NCBI GenBank assembly: GCA_027022365.1
Contig: JALVYU010000031.1
Location: forward strand, 310,001 to 374,000
Length of the DNA: 64,000 nt
Source: Desulfurococcales archaeon
Lineage (GTDB): Archaea > Thermoproteota > Thermoprotei_A > Sulfolobales > Desulfurococcaceae
Direction: 5' to 3'
The translations under genes were made by a program, and so were the position numbers. The notes beneath the pieces are model-generated. The model worked only from the letters and a program-made list of their open reading frames with translations. It did not search any database and was not told the DNA's origin. This document shows positions 9,920-19,166 of the stretch, piece after piece. How positions within the stretch are numbered: the first letter of the stretch is position 1; every line of letters begins with the position of its first letter.

Positions 9920-10737
9920 TACTCTTTCACCCCCTTAAACCTCAGCCTCTCCTCCCATCTTGTCACGGTCTTACCGCCTATGGGGAGGAGTAGAATGAAA
10001 GATGCAGTTGCGACGCCTAGCAGTACGCTGGCAAGGCTCATGGTGAGATTATTGGTCAGCATGTACTGTATTATTTCAACGATACTACTACTAGGGATGA
10101 CCATAGTGGCTACTCTGAAGACCAGGGGGAGAAGGTAGCGTGGATAATATACGCCTACGAGTATCAGTAGTAGCGGTCTAGCGATATTGATTATTCTCCA
10201 GCCCTCCTCCGACACCATGTATGCTAGCCCCATGGTAACCATTGCTATGGGGACCATGAACAATCCGGCGAGAACAGATAAGAATACCACGAGCAATGCT
10301 AGGACAGCGCCCTCCACGCCATAGTAGTAGACATAGACGGGCGTGAGACAAATGATCCCCTGAACAATGAACGGGGCAAGCATTGGGAGAGCAACAGCCA
10401 GGTATCTCAATATACGTGGAGCCGGAGAAGCGAGGATGTAGGGCAGAGTTCCAGCCCACATATCTGATGAGGGCCTCTGCATGATCATATCGGCACCTAT
10501 GAGGACTGTCAACATCAGGTAGCTCATCGTAAGGAAGAAAGTTATGGCGGAAACATGGAACCGCTGGCTAAAACTCGTCAGACCACCCACAGCTAAGCCC
10601 ATGATAACGAATAACAGGGTCAATATGTACGGGTAAACAATAAACGATACGATCAGGCTCTTCCGCCTAGTTAAATCCTTGTAGAAAGCCATCCATTCAG
10701 CCCATAAGATCTCTCTGAGACCCAATGAACCCGTCAC
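9916..10737 (-). CDS. ABC-2 type transporter permease
   Basis: 273 residues and about six membrane segments, in the same family as its downstream neighbour but clearly diverged. The N-terminus GLREILWAEWMAFYKDLTRR is the cytoplasmic amphipathic connecting helix common in ABC-2 permeases. Start and stop overlap both neighbours by four bases, so the ATPase, this protein and the second permease are made as a unit. The C-terminus is basic (TRWEERLRFKGVK), consistent with a cytoplasmic end. Confidence 0.85.
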   Translation of the reverse strand: MTGSLGLREILWAEWMAFYKDLTRRKSLIVSFIVYPYILTLLFVIMGLAVGGLTSFSQRFHVSAITFFLTMSYLMLTVLIGADMIMQRPSSDMWAGTLPYILASPAPRILRYLAVALPMLAPFIVQGIICLTPVYVYYYGVEGAVLALLVVFLSVLAGLFMVPIAMVTMGLAYMVSEEGWRIINIARPLLLILVGVYYPRYLLPLVFRVATMVIPSSSIVEIIQYMLTNNLTMSLASVLLGVATASFILLLPIGGKTVTRWEERLRFKGVKEY

Positions 10738-11741
10738 CCCTTACTGCTGTAGTAGACAAAGACATCCTCGAGGGTCGGCTCTTCCACGGTTAGCTTCACT
10801 ATATCGGCACCATTAGAGACCAGCACACGGATGACATCACCGATTAACTCCTCCGGCTTTCTAGCCTTGAACATAATAGTTGTGAGCCCATTCTCTCTAC
10901 GTATTTCAGGGTCGACACCGATCACTTCCTTCAATTTATCATATCTACGGGGCCCGCCCTTGACCATGATCTTTACGGTCCTGAAAGCCATGATCTTGTC
11001 TTTCAGCTCGTCCGGCGTGCCCTCGGCAACTATTATTCCCTTATTGATCAATATGATCCTATCGCAGACTATCTCGGCCTCAAACATGTTGTGGGTGGTG
11101 TACAGGACGGTCTTGCCTTCCCGGTGGGCCAACCCCTTGACGAGATCCCTGATCTTGCGGGCGCTAGGAGGATCTAGGCCTAGGGTAGGCTCGTCCAATA
11201 ATACGACGTCGGGATCGCGCAGGAGTGCTCGGGCAAGATTGAGTCTTGCCTTCATGCCGAGACTGTATTCCTCGAATAATCTATCACTAGCACCTAGTTC
11301 TTCAAGACCTACTACCTCGAGGACCTCTTGCACACGCTTCTTAATAGTGTTGGAGGAGAGACCATAGAGCGCTGCGAAGTACTCTAGGTTCTCTCTTCCA
11401 GTCAGCTTATTGTAGAAGCCCTTCTCAACCGTCAACATTACCCCGATATTCTTTCTAACCATGTCCGCCTCCGTAACCACATCATAGCCTTTAACATATG
11501 CTTCTCCTTCATCCGGAATTAGGAGGGTGGATATGATCTTGATCGTAGTTGTCTTTCCAGCACCATTAGGACCGAGTAACCCCACTACTTCGCCCGGATA
11601 AATCTTAAAACTAACGCCCTTCAAAGCCTCTATAACAATGGTTCGGCCCTTGAATAATCCTTTCCTCTCCTTAGTCTTGTATCTTTTGATGAGACCTATT
11701 GCCTCAACGCTGGGGGACCTTGGCACAGCGAAACCCCTCAC
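10734..11741 (-). CDS. ABC transporter ATP-binding protein (DrrA/CcmA-like)
   Basis: 335-residue ATPase. Walker A GPNGAGKTT is at 57-65; the Q-loop region lies near 95-105, where MLTVEKG replaces the usual QE pattern; signature YSLGMKARL is near 163; Walker B is VVLLDEPTLGLDPPS. After the H-loop (TTHNM) comes a C-terminal extension of about 90 residues, typical of DrrA-type ATPases of ABC-2 exporters. It heads the operon of two overlapping permease genes. The first 15 residues (MRGFAVPRS) look weakly conserved, so a later start is possible. Confidence 0.9.
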   Translation of the reverse strand: MRGFAVPRSPSVEAIGLIKRYKTKERKGLFKGRTIVIEALKGVSFKIYPGEVVGLLGPNGAGKTTTIKIISTLLIPDEGEAYVKGYDVVTEADMVRKNIGVMLTVEKGFYNKLTGRENLEYFAALYGLSSNTIKKRVQEVLEVVGLEELGASDRLFEEYSLGMKARLNLARALLRDPDVVLLDEPTLGLDPPSARKIRDLVKGLAHREGKTVLYTTHNMFEAEIVCDRIILINKGIIVAEGTPDELKDKIMAFRTVKIMVKGGPRRYDKLKEVIGVDPEIRRENGLTTIMFKARKPEELIGDVIRVLVSNGADIVKLTVEEPTLEDVFVYYSSKG

Positions 11742-12022
11742 ATCCTGTTTGATTCATTGTTCTTTATAATGCGTATGTGGAGGGGTCTCCATAGTGGAAT
11801 ATAGGACCTTGTCTAGCACGCTCCACATCTTATGGTCTAGGACTGTCCACCCGGAAACATATGATTCCTGCGCTAATAAAAAAGAATTACATATCAAGAG
11901 TAGCCGGAACGTGGCCAAAGGGGGATCGGAAGTCCCGTCTGCCTTGCTCGCCGATTAGGTTTTATTATATGTTAATAATGATATGTAGGTAGTATTGGCC
12001 TCTCAAGGAGCTTGTAAGGTGT

Positions 12023-15000
12023 ATGGTTTTGGGCCGAATAGGCAGGATCAACGGTCACTATAATCCTTGGACTGTGGAGGAAGAGATTAAACGCTTCTGG
12101 GAGGAGAACAAGATCTACGATAAGGTCAAGAAGAAAAGCATGTCTCAGCCTAGAAAATTCTTATTCATAGACGGGCCCCCTTACCCCAGCGGAGATATAC
12201 CACACATAGGTACTGCTTGGAATAAGACCATCAAAGACGTGATCCTCAGATACAAGAGAATGAGGGGCTACAACGTATATGATCGCCCCGGGTACGACTG
12301 CCACGGCCTCCCGATTGAGGTGAAGGTCGAGCAAAAACTAGGGATCAAAGTAAAGCGTGAGATAGAGGAGAAGATAGGCGTAGACAAGTTCATTCAAGAG
12401 TGTAAGAACCTAGCCCTCAGCAACCTCTCAAGCATGACAAAGTGGTTCCGAGAACTAGGAGTGTTCATGGACTGGGAAAACCCCTACCTAACACTGAGAG
12501 ACGAGTACATTGAGGCTGGATGGTGGCTTTTCAAGAAGGTGTACGAGAAGGGCCTCCTGGACAGCGAGCTGAGGGTAGTGTACTGGTGCCCAAGGTGCTC
12601 CACGACACTTGCCGAGTACGAGATAGAGTATAAGGTATTAGAGGATCCGAGCATATACGTAAAGTTCCCCGTAAGAGGAAGGGAAAAAGAATACATCCTG
12701 ATCTGGACCACGACGCCCTGGACGCTCCCGGCCAACACCTTCGTAATGGCTCACCCAGACGAGACCTATGTTAGGATAAGGGTTGGTGACGAGAAATACA
12801 TTCTCGCCAAGGCGAGGCTAGAACATGTCGTAAGGGAGACCGGGATAAGAGAGTACGAGGTAATCGAGGAGTTCATGGGTAAGGAGCTAGAGGGGCTCGA
12901 GTATGATCATCCGCTGAGAGACATTGTCCCCCTACAGGAGAAACTATCAAAACACCATAAGGTCTTCATGGCCCCCGAAGTAGTCACGATGTATGAGGGT
13001 ACAGGACTAGTACACGGAGCGCCCGGACACGGTATGGAGGATTTCAGCATAGCGAAGAAATACGGCGTAGACATTATCGCTAGCCCTGTAGACGATGAGG
13101 GAAGATTCACCGAGGAGGCGGGCAAGTATAAGGGCCTATACGCCAGGGACGCCAACCCGGTTATAATACAAGACCTTAGAGACAGGGGAGCCCTCCTATG
13201 GAGCGGCTCTCTCCAGCACAAGTACCCTATATGCTGGAGATGTAAGACCCCTGTACTCCAGAGGGCTACGAGGCAGTGGATAATAAGGGTGACGAAGCTC
13301 AAGGAGGAACTGAAGAGAGAGGCTTCAAGAGTTAACTGGATGCCCGGATGGGCGCTTGAAAGACTAATGAACATGCTGGAGAATCTGCAGGACTGGGTGA
13401 TAAGCAGGCAGAGGTACTGGGGAACACCACTACCAATATGGATATGCCCAGAAGGCCATAGGCTCGTCATAGGCAGTATCAAGGAGCTCGAAGAACACGG
13501 TGGTAGAAGACCAGTAGAACTGCACAGGCCGTGGATAGACGAGGTGGTGTTGAAATGCCCTGTCTGCGGGAAACCCATGAAGAGAGTGCCGGACGTAGCG
13601 GATGTTTGGTTTGACAGCGGAATAGCATTCTATGCGGCGAGAGCTCATCCCGAGAGGCTCCCTAGGGACGAGGTCGTCCTAGACTTCATAACGGAGGGAC
13701 ATGACCAGATTAGGGGCTGGTTCTTCAGCCTCCTAAGATCCGGTGTCTTGGGCTTCGGCAAAGCCCCCTACAAGAACGTGCTGGTCCACGGCTTTGTCCT
13801 GGACGAGCATGGGAGAGAGATGCATAAGAGCCTTGGAAACTATGTGGGCACTGATGAGGCCATAGAGAAGATGGGTAGGGACCCCCTTAGGCTATGGGTT
13901 CTACAAGCAACCGCGTGGGAGGACTTAAGGTTTAGCTGGAAGGGCATAGAGGAGACTAGGAAGGATCTAAGTATAGCGTGGAACACATATGTCTTCGCAT
14001 CAACATATATGGAGCTCGACTGCTACGACCCAATAGAGCAGGGACTGGAAAGGCTCAGGGAACACCTAAGGATAGAGGACAAGTGGATCCTGTCAAGAAT
14101 AAACACCCTCACCAAGAAGGTTACGGAGTACCTTGAGAAATACTATGTCCACGAAGCCGCGAGACTCATCAGGAAATTCATCGTAGAGGATGTGAGCCAC
14201 TGGTACATAAGGCTGATAAGGCCTCGTGTATGGATCGAAGAGAACGTTCCCGACAAGCTCGCAGCCTACGCTACACTCTATTATGTGTTGAAGAAATGGC
14301 TGCTCCTGGCAAGCCCGATGATACCCTTCATGGCTGAGAAAATATACCGGGAGTTCATAAGGCCCGCGGAGCCCGGTGCGCCAGAATCAATCCATCTAAT
14401 GGAGTGGCCGAGCATTGACGAAGAATACATTGATCCAGGGCTTGAGGAGGAAATGGAGCTGGTCAGGCAGATCTATGAGGCCTCGGCGGCAGCGCGTATG
14501 AAGGCCGGGATAAAGCTGAGACAGCCGGTCAAAAGCATAATAATATATAGTGACGATGAAAGAATCGCTGAGACGGTGAAGAAGTACGCCGATCTAGTAA
14601 AGCGTATAGCCAACGCTAAGAACGTGGAGGTAAGACCCGTAAGTGAACTAGGAAAACTAGTCAGGTACAAGATAGAGCCGATTTACAAGGAGATAGGGCC
14701 GAGATTCCGCAAACAGGCTAGGCAGGTGATAAAGTATCTCCTAGAACACCAGGACGAAGTAGCCAGAACAATACTTGCAGAGGGCAAGGCCCTGATCAAG
14801 CTGGAAGACGGCGGCGAAGCCGAGATAACCAAGGACTATGTCAAGATAACACCAGTATATATTGAGGGCTACAGCGTGGAGGACACGGAGTGGGGAGCCG
14901 TAGTAATAGATACAAGGCTAACAGAGGAGGAGCTGGCGGAGGGCCTAGCAAGAGACGTTATAAGACGCATACAGGTCATGAGGAAGGAGCTAAACCTACC

Positions 15001-15196
15001 GCTCGACGCCAAGATAATCGTCTGGATGACAGTGCCGGAGCCGCATGTAAAGCTGATCGAGAAGAAGCTCAGCTACATCGCTGGCGAGACGCGTGCAGAG
15101 AAAATAATGATAACGAGCGAGCACCCCGGCGACGCCTATACCAAGGAATGGGAGATCGAGGGGGAAACATACAAGATATCGATCAGACAAATCTGA
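12023..15196 (+). CDS. ileS: isoleucyl-tRNA synthetase
   Basis: Charges tRNA-Ile with isoleucine. The 1057 residues match the archaeal/eukaryotic-type IleRS length. The class I HIGH motif is present as HIGT at 61-64 after PPYPSGDIP, and the KMSKS motif as MHKSLGN near 600-606. The editing (CP1) domain lies between, with TTTPWTLPANT as its hallmark threonine-rich motif. Zinc-type pairs CWRCK, CPEGH and CPVCGK are visible, and the C-terminal anticodon-binding region starts near 670. The gene is single and well set off by a 280-base gap upstream in which I found no clear RNA gene. Confidence 0.97.
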   Translation: MVLGRIGRINGHYNPWTVEEEIKRFWEENKIYDKVKKKSMSQPRKFLFIDGPPYPSGDIPHIGTAWNKTIKDVILRYKRMRGYNVYDRPGYDCHGLPIEVKVEQKLGIKVKREIEEKIGVDKFIQECKNLALSNLSSMTKWFRELGVFMDWENPYLTLRDEYIEAGWWLFKKVYEKGLLDSELRVVYWCPRCSTTLAEYEIEYKVLEDPSIYVKFPVRGREKEYILIWTTTPWTLPANTFVMAHPDETYVRIRVGDEKYILAKARLEHVVRETGIREYEVIEEFMGKELEGLEYDHPLRDIVPLQEKLSKHHKVFMAPEVVTMYEGTGLVHGAPGHGMEDFSIAKKYGVDIIASPVDDEGRFTEEAGKYKGLYARDANPVIIQDLRDRGALLWSGSLQHKYPICWRCKTPVLQRATRQWIIRVTKLKEELKREASRVNWMPGWALERLMNMLENLQDWVISRQRYWGTPLPIWICPEGHRLVIGSIKELEEHGGRRPVELHRPWIDEVVLKCPVCGKPMKRVPDVADVWFDSGIAFYAARAHPERLPRDEVVLDFITEGHDQIRGWFFSLLRSGVLGFGKAPYKNVLVHGFVLDEHGREMHKSLGNYVGTDEAIEKMGRDPLRLWVLQATAWEDLRFSWKGIEETRKDLSIAWNTYVFASTYMELDCYDPIEQGLERLREHLRIEDKWILSRINTLTKKVTEYLEKYYVHEAARLIRKFIVEDVSHWYIRLIRPRVWIEENVPDKLAAYATLYYVLKKWLLLASPMIPFMAEKIYREFIRPAEPGAPESIHLMEWPSIDEEYIDPGLEEEMELVRQIYEASAAARMKAGIKLRQPVKSIIIYSDDERIAETVKKYADLVKRIANAKNVEVRPVSELGKLVRYKIEPIYKEIGPRFRKQARQVIKYLLEHQDEVARTILAEGKALIKLEDGGEAEITKDYVKITPVYIEGYSVEDTEWGAVVIDTRLTEEELAEGLARDVIRRIQVMRKELNLPLDAKIIVWMTVPEPHVKLIEKKLSYIAGETRAEKIMITSEHPGDAYTKEWEIEGETYKISIRQI

Positions 15197-15215
15197 TAAA
15201 ATACTATCGTTTCTC

Positions 15216-15506
15216 TCAAGCTATTTTCTTGACCCTGAATTTCGCGACTCTGCTGGTTTCACTCTCTTCTATGATCTCGGTTATCTCGGCTTCAACCCCG
15301 TGGTCTTCCAGCACGTACTTTAGATCCTCGATCCAGTCATTGATTCCACACGTGAAGCAAAAAGAGCCAGTGAACCTGACAATCAGCTCTTTGTCTTTAT
15401 AATCAATAATTTCCGCTATTGCTTCGGGTGACCGGTACCTGTTGTATTCATCGATCGCCTCAGTGATCTTTGCTGGCACTTTAACTTTATGTACAGCATC
15501 TCTCAT
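15216..15506 (-). CDS. small conserved-looking protein with CxxC motif
   Basis: 96 residues, soluble, rich in acidic and basic residues. The one notable motif is SFCFTCGIND (about 49-58), a CxxC pair that could bind iron or zinc or act as a redox dithiol. The region around it (LIVRFTGSFC ... WIEDLKYVLEDHG) looks like a small alpha/beta fold, reminiscent of NifU C-terminal or ACT-like small domains, but I cannot assign the family. It is convergent with ileS (20 bases between stops) and on the same strand as the superoxide reductase upstream. Confidence 0.7.
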   Translation of the reverse strand: MRDAVHKVKVPAKITEAIDEYNRYRSPEAIAEIIDYKDKELIVRFTGSFCFTCGINDWIEDLKYVLEDHGVEAEITEIIEESETSRVAKFRVKKIA

Positions 15507-15588
15507 TCCGTGATCACCAGTAGTGGTTATGAGGATTTGGGGAAAAGTTCTGTTTGCCGAAGGGTTATCTGGCTAAGTAAAAAAGGCT

Positions 15589-15960
15589 CTAGAACCTGAT
15601 CTCTTTTCTGGCCTCCCATAATCCGTGCAGGTTGCAGTATGCGATGGCATAGAGTGTTCCCGGCTTCTCGAGCTTCAGTGTGATCTCCAGTTTTGGCTCA
15701 GCGTATCCTGGCTCCAAGTCGATGGTCGCCAGCCTCACGGGGTTGAAGGGGCGGCCTTCCTCGTAATAATATAGCTCGATCCTCCTTATGCTGTGCTGGG
15801 CCGTGTTTGGATGGGGGCCCACCTCTACTTTTACTGTGAATGGCTCGCCGGGCTTGATCTGCTCCGGAACCTCTATTTTTGGGGTATGCGTCTCTGCCTT
15901 AGTTATTGCCTGGCCTTGGGCTGTTTCCGGGGAGTATATGAGTTCGGAGAATCTGGGCAT
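15589..15960 (-). CDS. sor: superoxide reductase (neelaredoxin type)
   Basis: Reduces superoxide to hydrogen peroxide at a mononuclear iron site without making oxygen, the usual defence in hyperthermophilic anaerobes. At 123 residues it is the one-iron class with no desulforedoxin domain. The complete ligand set is visible: E23 and H25 in AETHTPKIE, H50 in GPHPNT, H56 in AQHSIRR, C109 and H112 in AYCNLHGLW. The spacings (25, 6 and 3 residues) equal those of the Pyrococcus furiosus enzyme. The ribosome binding site GGTGAT stands about six bases before the ATG. Its usual rubredoxin partner is not adjacent. Confidence 0.95.
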   Translation of the reverse strand: MPRFSELIYSPETAQGQAITKAETHTPKIEVPEQIKPGEPFTVKVEVGPHPNTAQHSIRRIELYYYEEGRPFNPVRLATIDLEPGYAEPKLEITLKLEKPGTLYAIAYCNLHGLWEARKEIRF

Positions 15961-16063
15961 TTATTAATCACCATTTATCTAGTTCTGTCTTTTCTCTTTA
16001 TTAAGGATTACCTCTACAAAGTATTTTGTTAGAAAAACTAATCAATCTGCATAGATAGTCAAG

Positions 16064-16264
16064 TCATTGGTCAGTCTTTTTGGCGGCGTCGCGATATATT
16101 GACAGGCTTGTGCTCAACAGTATTATGCCGGTTACAAACGATAACAGGCTTTCAAGAACCTTATTGTACACGAGAACATATACGGCGAATGAGAAGAAAC
16201 CTATTGAGGCCAGTAGCGATATCAAACTATATATTAGGCCGAACCTGCGTAGTTGGCTCCCCAT
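16064..16264 (-). CDS. small two-span membrane protein
   Basis: 66 residues with two hydrophobic helices (about 10-32 and 38-56) and a basic C-terminal tail RDAAKKTDQ. GGTG is seven bases before the ATG. It sits 25 bases after the larger membrane protein of the MoxR/DUF58 cluster on the same strand, so it is probably the last gene of that operon. No function is recognisable. Confidence 0.65.
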   Translation of the reverse strand: MGSQLRRFGLIYSLISLLASIGFFSFAVYVLVYNKVLESLLSFVTGIILLSTSLSIYRDAAKKTDQ

Positions 16265-16288
16265 CTTTACACACCTTTATCTAAGACC

Positions 16289-16957
16289 CTAGTATGTGTT
16301 TATGGTAAGAAAAAATATCGTAAGAACCATGGATACGGCTAAAGCAATATTAGATAATACTCTATGACCTTTGCGCCTCAGAGCTAGAGAGACAGTATAG
16401 GGCATGAGACCTAGAAGGCCCGCTGAGCTATATGAAGGCCATATAGCTGTGAGTAGAAGCACTATGCCGAGCACATAAGCCAGCTTTATAAGGGCGTTCT
16501 CGATGCTCGACAGTTCTCTTTTCAGCTTATCACCGATCCACGTGAAGAGCCCTGGTCTCGGATCAAGAGTTGCCGTGAGGGCCGTGAATACTACAAGTAT
16601 GTATAGCATCTCGGACTCCCACGCGCCAATGTATTCCAGCTTCTTCCCGGCAAGGACGAGGGATAGTCCAATGGCCAGCATCATGTAGACCGAGTACCTC
16701 GATAATGACCCCCATAGGATCTTTAGGCCGCCGCTGGCTCTATACGGTTTATCCGTCATGAGAAGCACGTACTTATAGCCGGGGATCAATGCGGCTATCA
16801 GTGCTATGTAGACCGGGTTAAGCCCGAGATATATGCCCGCAAGCACCGACCCTAGAATTATAGCTGCCGCTATCTCTGTCGCACAAATATATTTCTCCAG
16901 AATGATACCTATGCTTATCACTGCCAACACAATAATGAATATCACTAGATCATCCAT
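16289..16957 (-). CDS. polytopic membrane protein of the MoxR/DUF58 cluster
   Basis: 222 residues with about seven membrane segments and very short loops. It starts directly at the stop of the DUF58 gene (one-base overlap), so it belongs to the same operon. I do not recognise a family. In MoxR/DUF58 operons of other prokaryotes, uncharacterised membrane proteins commonly occupy this place, so a role as a membrane partner is an inference from position only. Confidence 0.75.
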   Translation of the reverse strand: MDDLVIFIIVLAVISIGIILEKYICATEIAAAIILGSVLAGIYLGLNPVYIALIAALIPGYKYVLLMTDKPYRASGGLKILWGSLSRYSVYMMLAIGLSLVLAGKKLEYIGAWESEMLYILVVFTALTATLDPRPGLFTWIGDKLKRELSSIENALIKLAYVLGIVLLLTAIWPSYSSAGLLGLMPYTVSLALRRKGHRVLSNIALAVSMVLTIFFLTINTY

Positions 16958-18210
16958 TATCGTCGCCCTCCAACATTGATCCTAACACCTATCTCTGGAA
17001 TCTCAAATCCTAGCCCAAGCCCTGCTATTCGGGCCGCTATCCTTGAGAGGAGAGCCTTGTACTCGTCTCTGCCTGTGAGGCTCTCGTAGTCATAGTCGGG
17101 GAAGAGGAGGAAGAGCTTCCCCGCGTATACGTGGAGCAGCTTATCCAGCGGATCGGGTCCTTCCAGTAATAGTGTCAGCGGATTAGTGACGAGGACTACT
17201 AGATCGTACCGCATGGGGTCTATGCCGAGATACCGTGCTTGCTCAGCGTATACTGATAATGGTGACTGGCACCCCTCGCCCGGCTTTATTAGTGATGACA
17301 TATCATATATTGCTCCAAGAATGTCTTTTTCAACCCCTATCCTAAGCTTAGGGGATATGTCACAACATACGGCCATATCGATATGGGAGCCTGTCTTGGC
17401 TAGATATTCTAGTATTCCCCGTGCAAGCCTTAACTGTGCGTGGGCGAGAGTATTGGGTGGTCTTCCAACGTACCATAAATAGTTCCTTGTATCGACTAGT
17501 ACGAGGGTCTTAGCCCTTGACTCGCCGTAATCTAGTCTTACAACCAGTTTCCTCGTCTTTGCATATTCTTTCCACAGGATCTTTCTAGGGTCATCGCCTG
17601 GCTGGTACTCTCTATAACCGGCTAGATCGTATAGTCCTGACAATGATTTCCCAGCAATATATGCCCCGATGATCTTCTGGAGACTCTTAACGGAAACCCT
17701 TGTCCTAGCGGTTCTCGGCAGAGCCACAGTGTACGCGTTAGCTGTATAGGAGTATTGCTCGAAGAAGTAGCCCAGTGGATCGGTTATCGACATATAGAGC
17801 TTTCCGAAGCAATGGGTTCCGGGAGCCTCTACCCTAAAGAGATATTCTGCTACGGCCTCGCATCTCGGAGGTAATGCTATTGTGAATACGGGTTTCTTCC
17901 TGGTGCTCGTGAACTCGGGGAGCGTGTCGATCGCCATTAGCCGCGGGATAGGCTTATCTCCATGGTTCTTGAACCTCAGAATCATTTTCACCTGGTCTAG
18001 CTCACCGCATACCTTCTTGTCTACGCCACGCTCGACAGTGATGTCCCGTACATAGTTTTTTGTCTGGAAGAACACGTGGTATTCGTAGTAGAAAACAAGT
18101 ATGAGTGCGAGAGCTATGGATAATCCGATCAGGGATCTAGAGTACAGGCTGTATAGGAGAAGCAATAAAGCAACGACTAGATGTGTGTATCCGCTAAAAG
18201 TTATCTTCAA
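16957..18210 (-). CDS. DUF58 domain protein
   Basis: 417 residues. Two N-terminal membrane helices (about 10-25 and 27-44) are followed by a beta-rich domain and then the DUF58 signature YREYQPGDDPRKILWKEYAK near 210-230. Its C-terminal half is von Willebrand A-like (LVLVDTRN, followed by LVVLVTNP). DUF58 proteins are partners of MoxR ATPases and are proposed to be substrates or adaptors in ATPase-driven assembly or insertion of metal-dependent or surface complexes. The start overlaps the MoxR stop by four bases. Confidence 0.88.
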   Translation of the reverse strand: MKITFSGYTHLVVALLLLLYSLYSRSLIGLSIALALILVFYYEYHVFFQTKNYVRDITVERGVDKKVCGELDQVKMILRFKNHGDKPIPRLMAIDTLPEFTSTRKKPVFTIALPPRCEAVAEYLFRVEAPGTHCFGKLYMSITDPLGYFFEQYSYTANAYTVALPRTARTRVSVKSLQKIIGAYIAGKSLSGLYDLAGYREYQPGDDPRKILWKEYAKTRKLVVRLDYGESRAKTLVLVDTRNYLWYVGRPPNTLAHAQLRLARGILEYLAKTGSHIDMAVCCDISPKLRIGVEKDILGAIYDMSSLIKPGEGCQSPLSVYAEQARYLGIDPMRYDLVVLVTNPLTLLLEGPDPLDKLLHVYAGKLFLLFPDYDYESLTGRDEYKALLSRIAARIAGLGLGFEIPEIGVRINVGGRR

Positions 18211-19166
18211 GGAACCTCTACCCTTTCGAGAATGAAGTCGATGATCTTGTCAGGCGTCAGCCCTGTTATCAAGGCTTCACCGGATAACATTATCCTATGC
18301 CTCAAAGCAGCATGGGCAACGTACTTCACATCATCGGGTGTTATATAGTCTCTCCCCCTCATAAGAGCTATTCCTCTTGAGAGCAGTAGGAGTGCTATTG
18401 CTCCACGGGGTGATGCACCCAGCCTCACCATTTTATGGCTACGGGTAGCCTCCACGATCAATGCTATGTATTTCAACACGTTCTTATCAGCCCTGATCTT
18501 CTTAACCGTACTGATTATCTCCAAGATCTCTTTCGGCGTGAGGACAGGCTCCACATCTTCTTCGCGGACTATATCGTAGTAGCGCATAAGGATCTCAACA
18601 GTCTCATCCACACTGGGATACCCTATAATGATCTTGGACAAGAACCTGTCAACTTGTGCTTCGCTCAGGGGGAATGTCCCCTCGATCTCAATGGGGTTCA
18701 TTGTCGCAATAACGAGGAAGGGGCTCGGCAACCTGTATGTTCTGCCCTCGATGGTTACTTGTCTCTCCTGCATAGCCTCAAGCAGTGCCGCCTGGGTCTT
18801 CGGAGGCATACGGTTTATCTCGTCCACAAACAGGATATTGGTGAACACTGGACCCTGCTTGAAGACGAAGCCTTGCCTGGAAGGGTCGAAGATTTGTACC
18901 CCGATAATATCTGATGGCAGCATATCTGGTGTTCCCTGTACACGTTTGAAGTCCAGGCCCAGAGACCTGGCTATAGTTTTTGCCATTAGGGTCTTTGCGA
19001 CACCGGGGACTCCCTCGAGGAGGACATGGCCCTCGGAAAACAGTGTCGCCAAGACCAGTTCTAGCTCCTTCTTCTTACCGATCACTTTCTTCGAGACATT
19101 GTCTATGACGCGGGATAATAGTCTACTATACTTCTTTACTTTTTCTTCGAGGTCTCGGCTCCCCAA
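18207..19166 (-). CDS. MoxR family AAA+ ATPase
   Basis: 319 residues. Walker A is GVPGVAKT (about 57-64), Walker B LFVDEINRMPP, sensor 1 VIATMNPIE and the MoxR segment EGTFPLSEAQVDRFL. The helical lid carries GASPRGAIALLLLSRG, also diagnostic for MoxR. These ATPases act as chaperones that activate or assemble partner complexes. Its start overlaps the end of the DUF4350-like gene by 31 bases, and its stop overlaps DUF58, so it is embedded in the operon. Confidence 0.92.
   Translation of the reverse strand: MGSRDLEEKVKKYSRLLSRVIDNVSKKVIGKKKELELVLATLFSEGHVLLEGVPGVAKTLMAKTIARSLGLDFKRVQGTPDMLPSDIIGVQIFDPSRQGFVFKQGPVFTNILFVDEINRMPPKTQAALLEAMQERQVTIEGRTYRLPSPFLVIATMNPIEIEGTFPLSEAQVDRFLSKIIIGYPSVDETVEILMRYYDIVREEDVEPVLTPKEILEIISTVKKIRADKNVLKYIALIVEATRSHKMVRLGASPRGAIALLLLSRGIALMRGRDYITPDDVKYVAHAALRHRIMLSGEALITGLTPDKIIDFILERVEVP

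Noticed and set aside
11880-11960. GC-richer patch with GGGATCGGAAGTCCC before ileS, considered as a tRNA or leader RNA
   Set aside because: No T-loop, acceptor pairing or anticodon arm on either strand and no C/D boxes; only a small hairpin.
12907-13648. Long minus-strand frames inside ileS
   Set aside because: They are antisense shadows; the plus-strand protein has complete IleRS motifs.
14890-15402. 170-residue plus-strand frame overlapping the end of ileS
   Set aside because: Out-of-frame reading of ileS that runs into the opposite strand of the CxxC gene; arginine- and glycine-rich composition typical of shadows.
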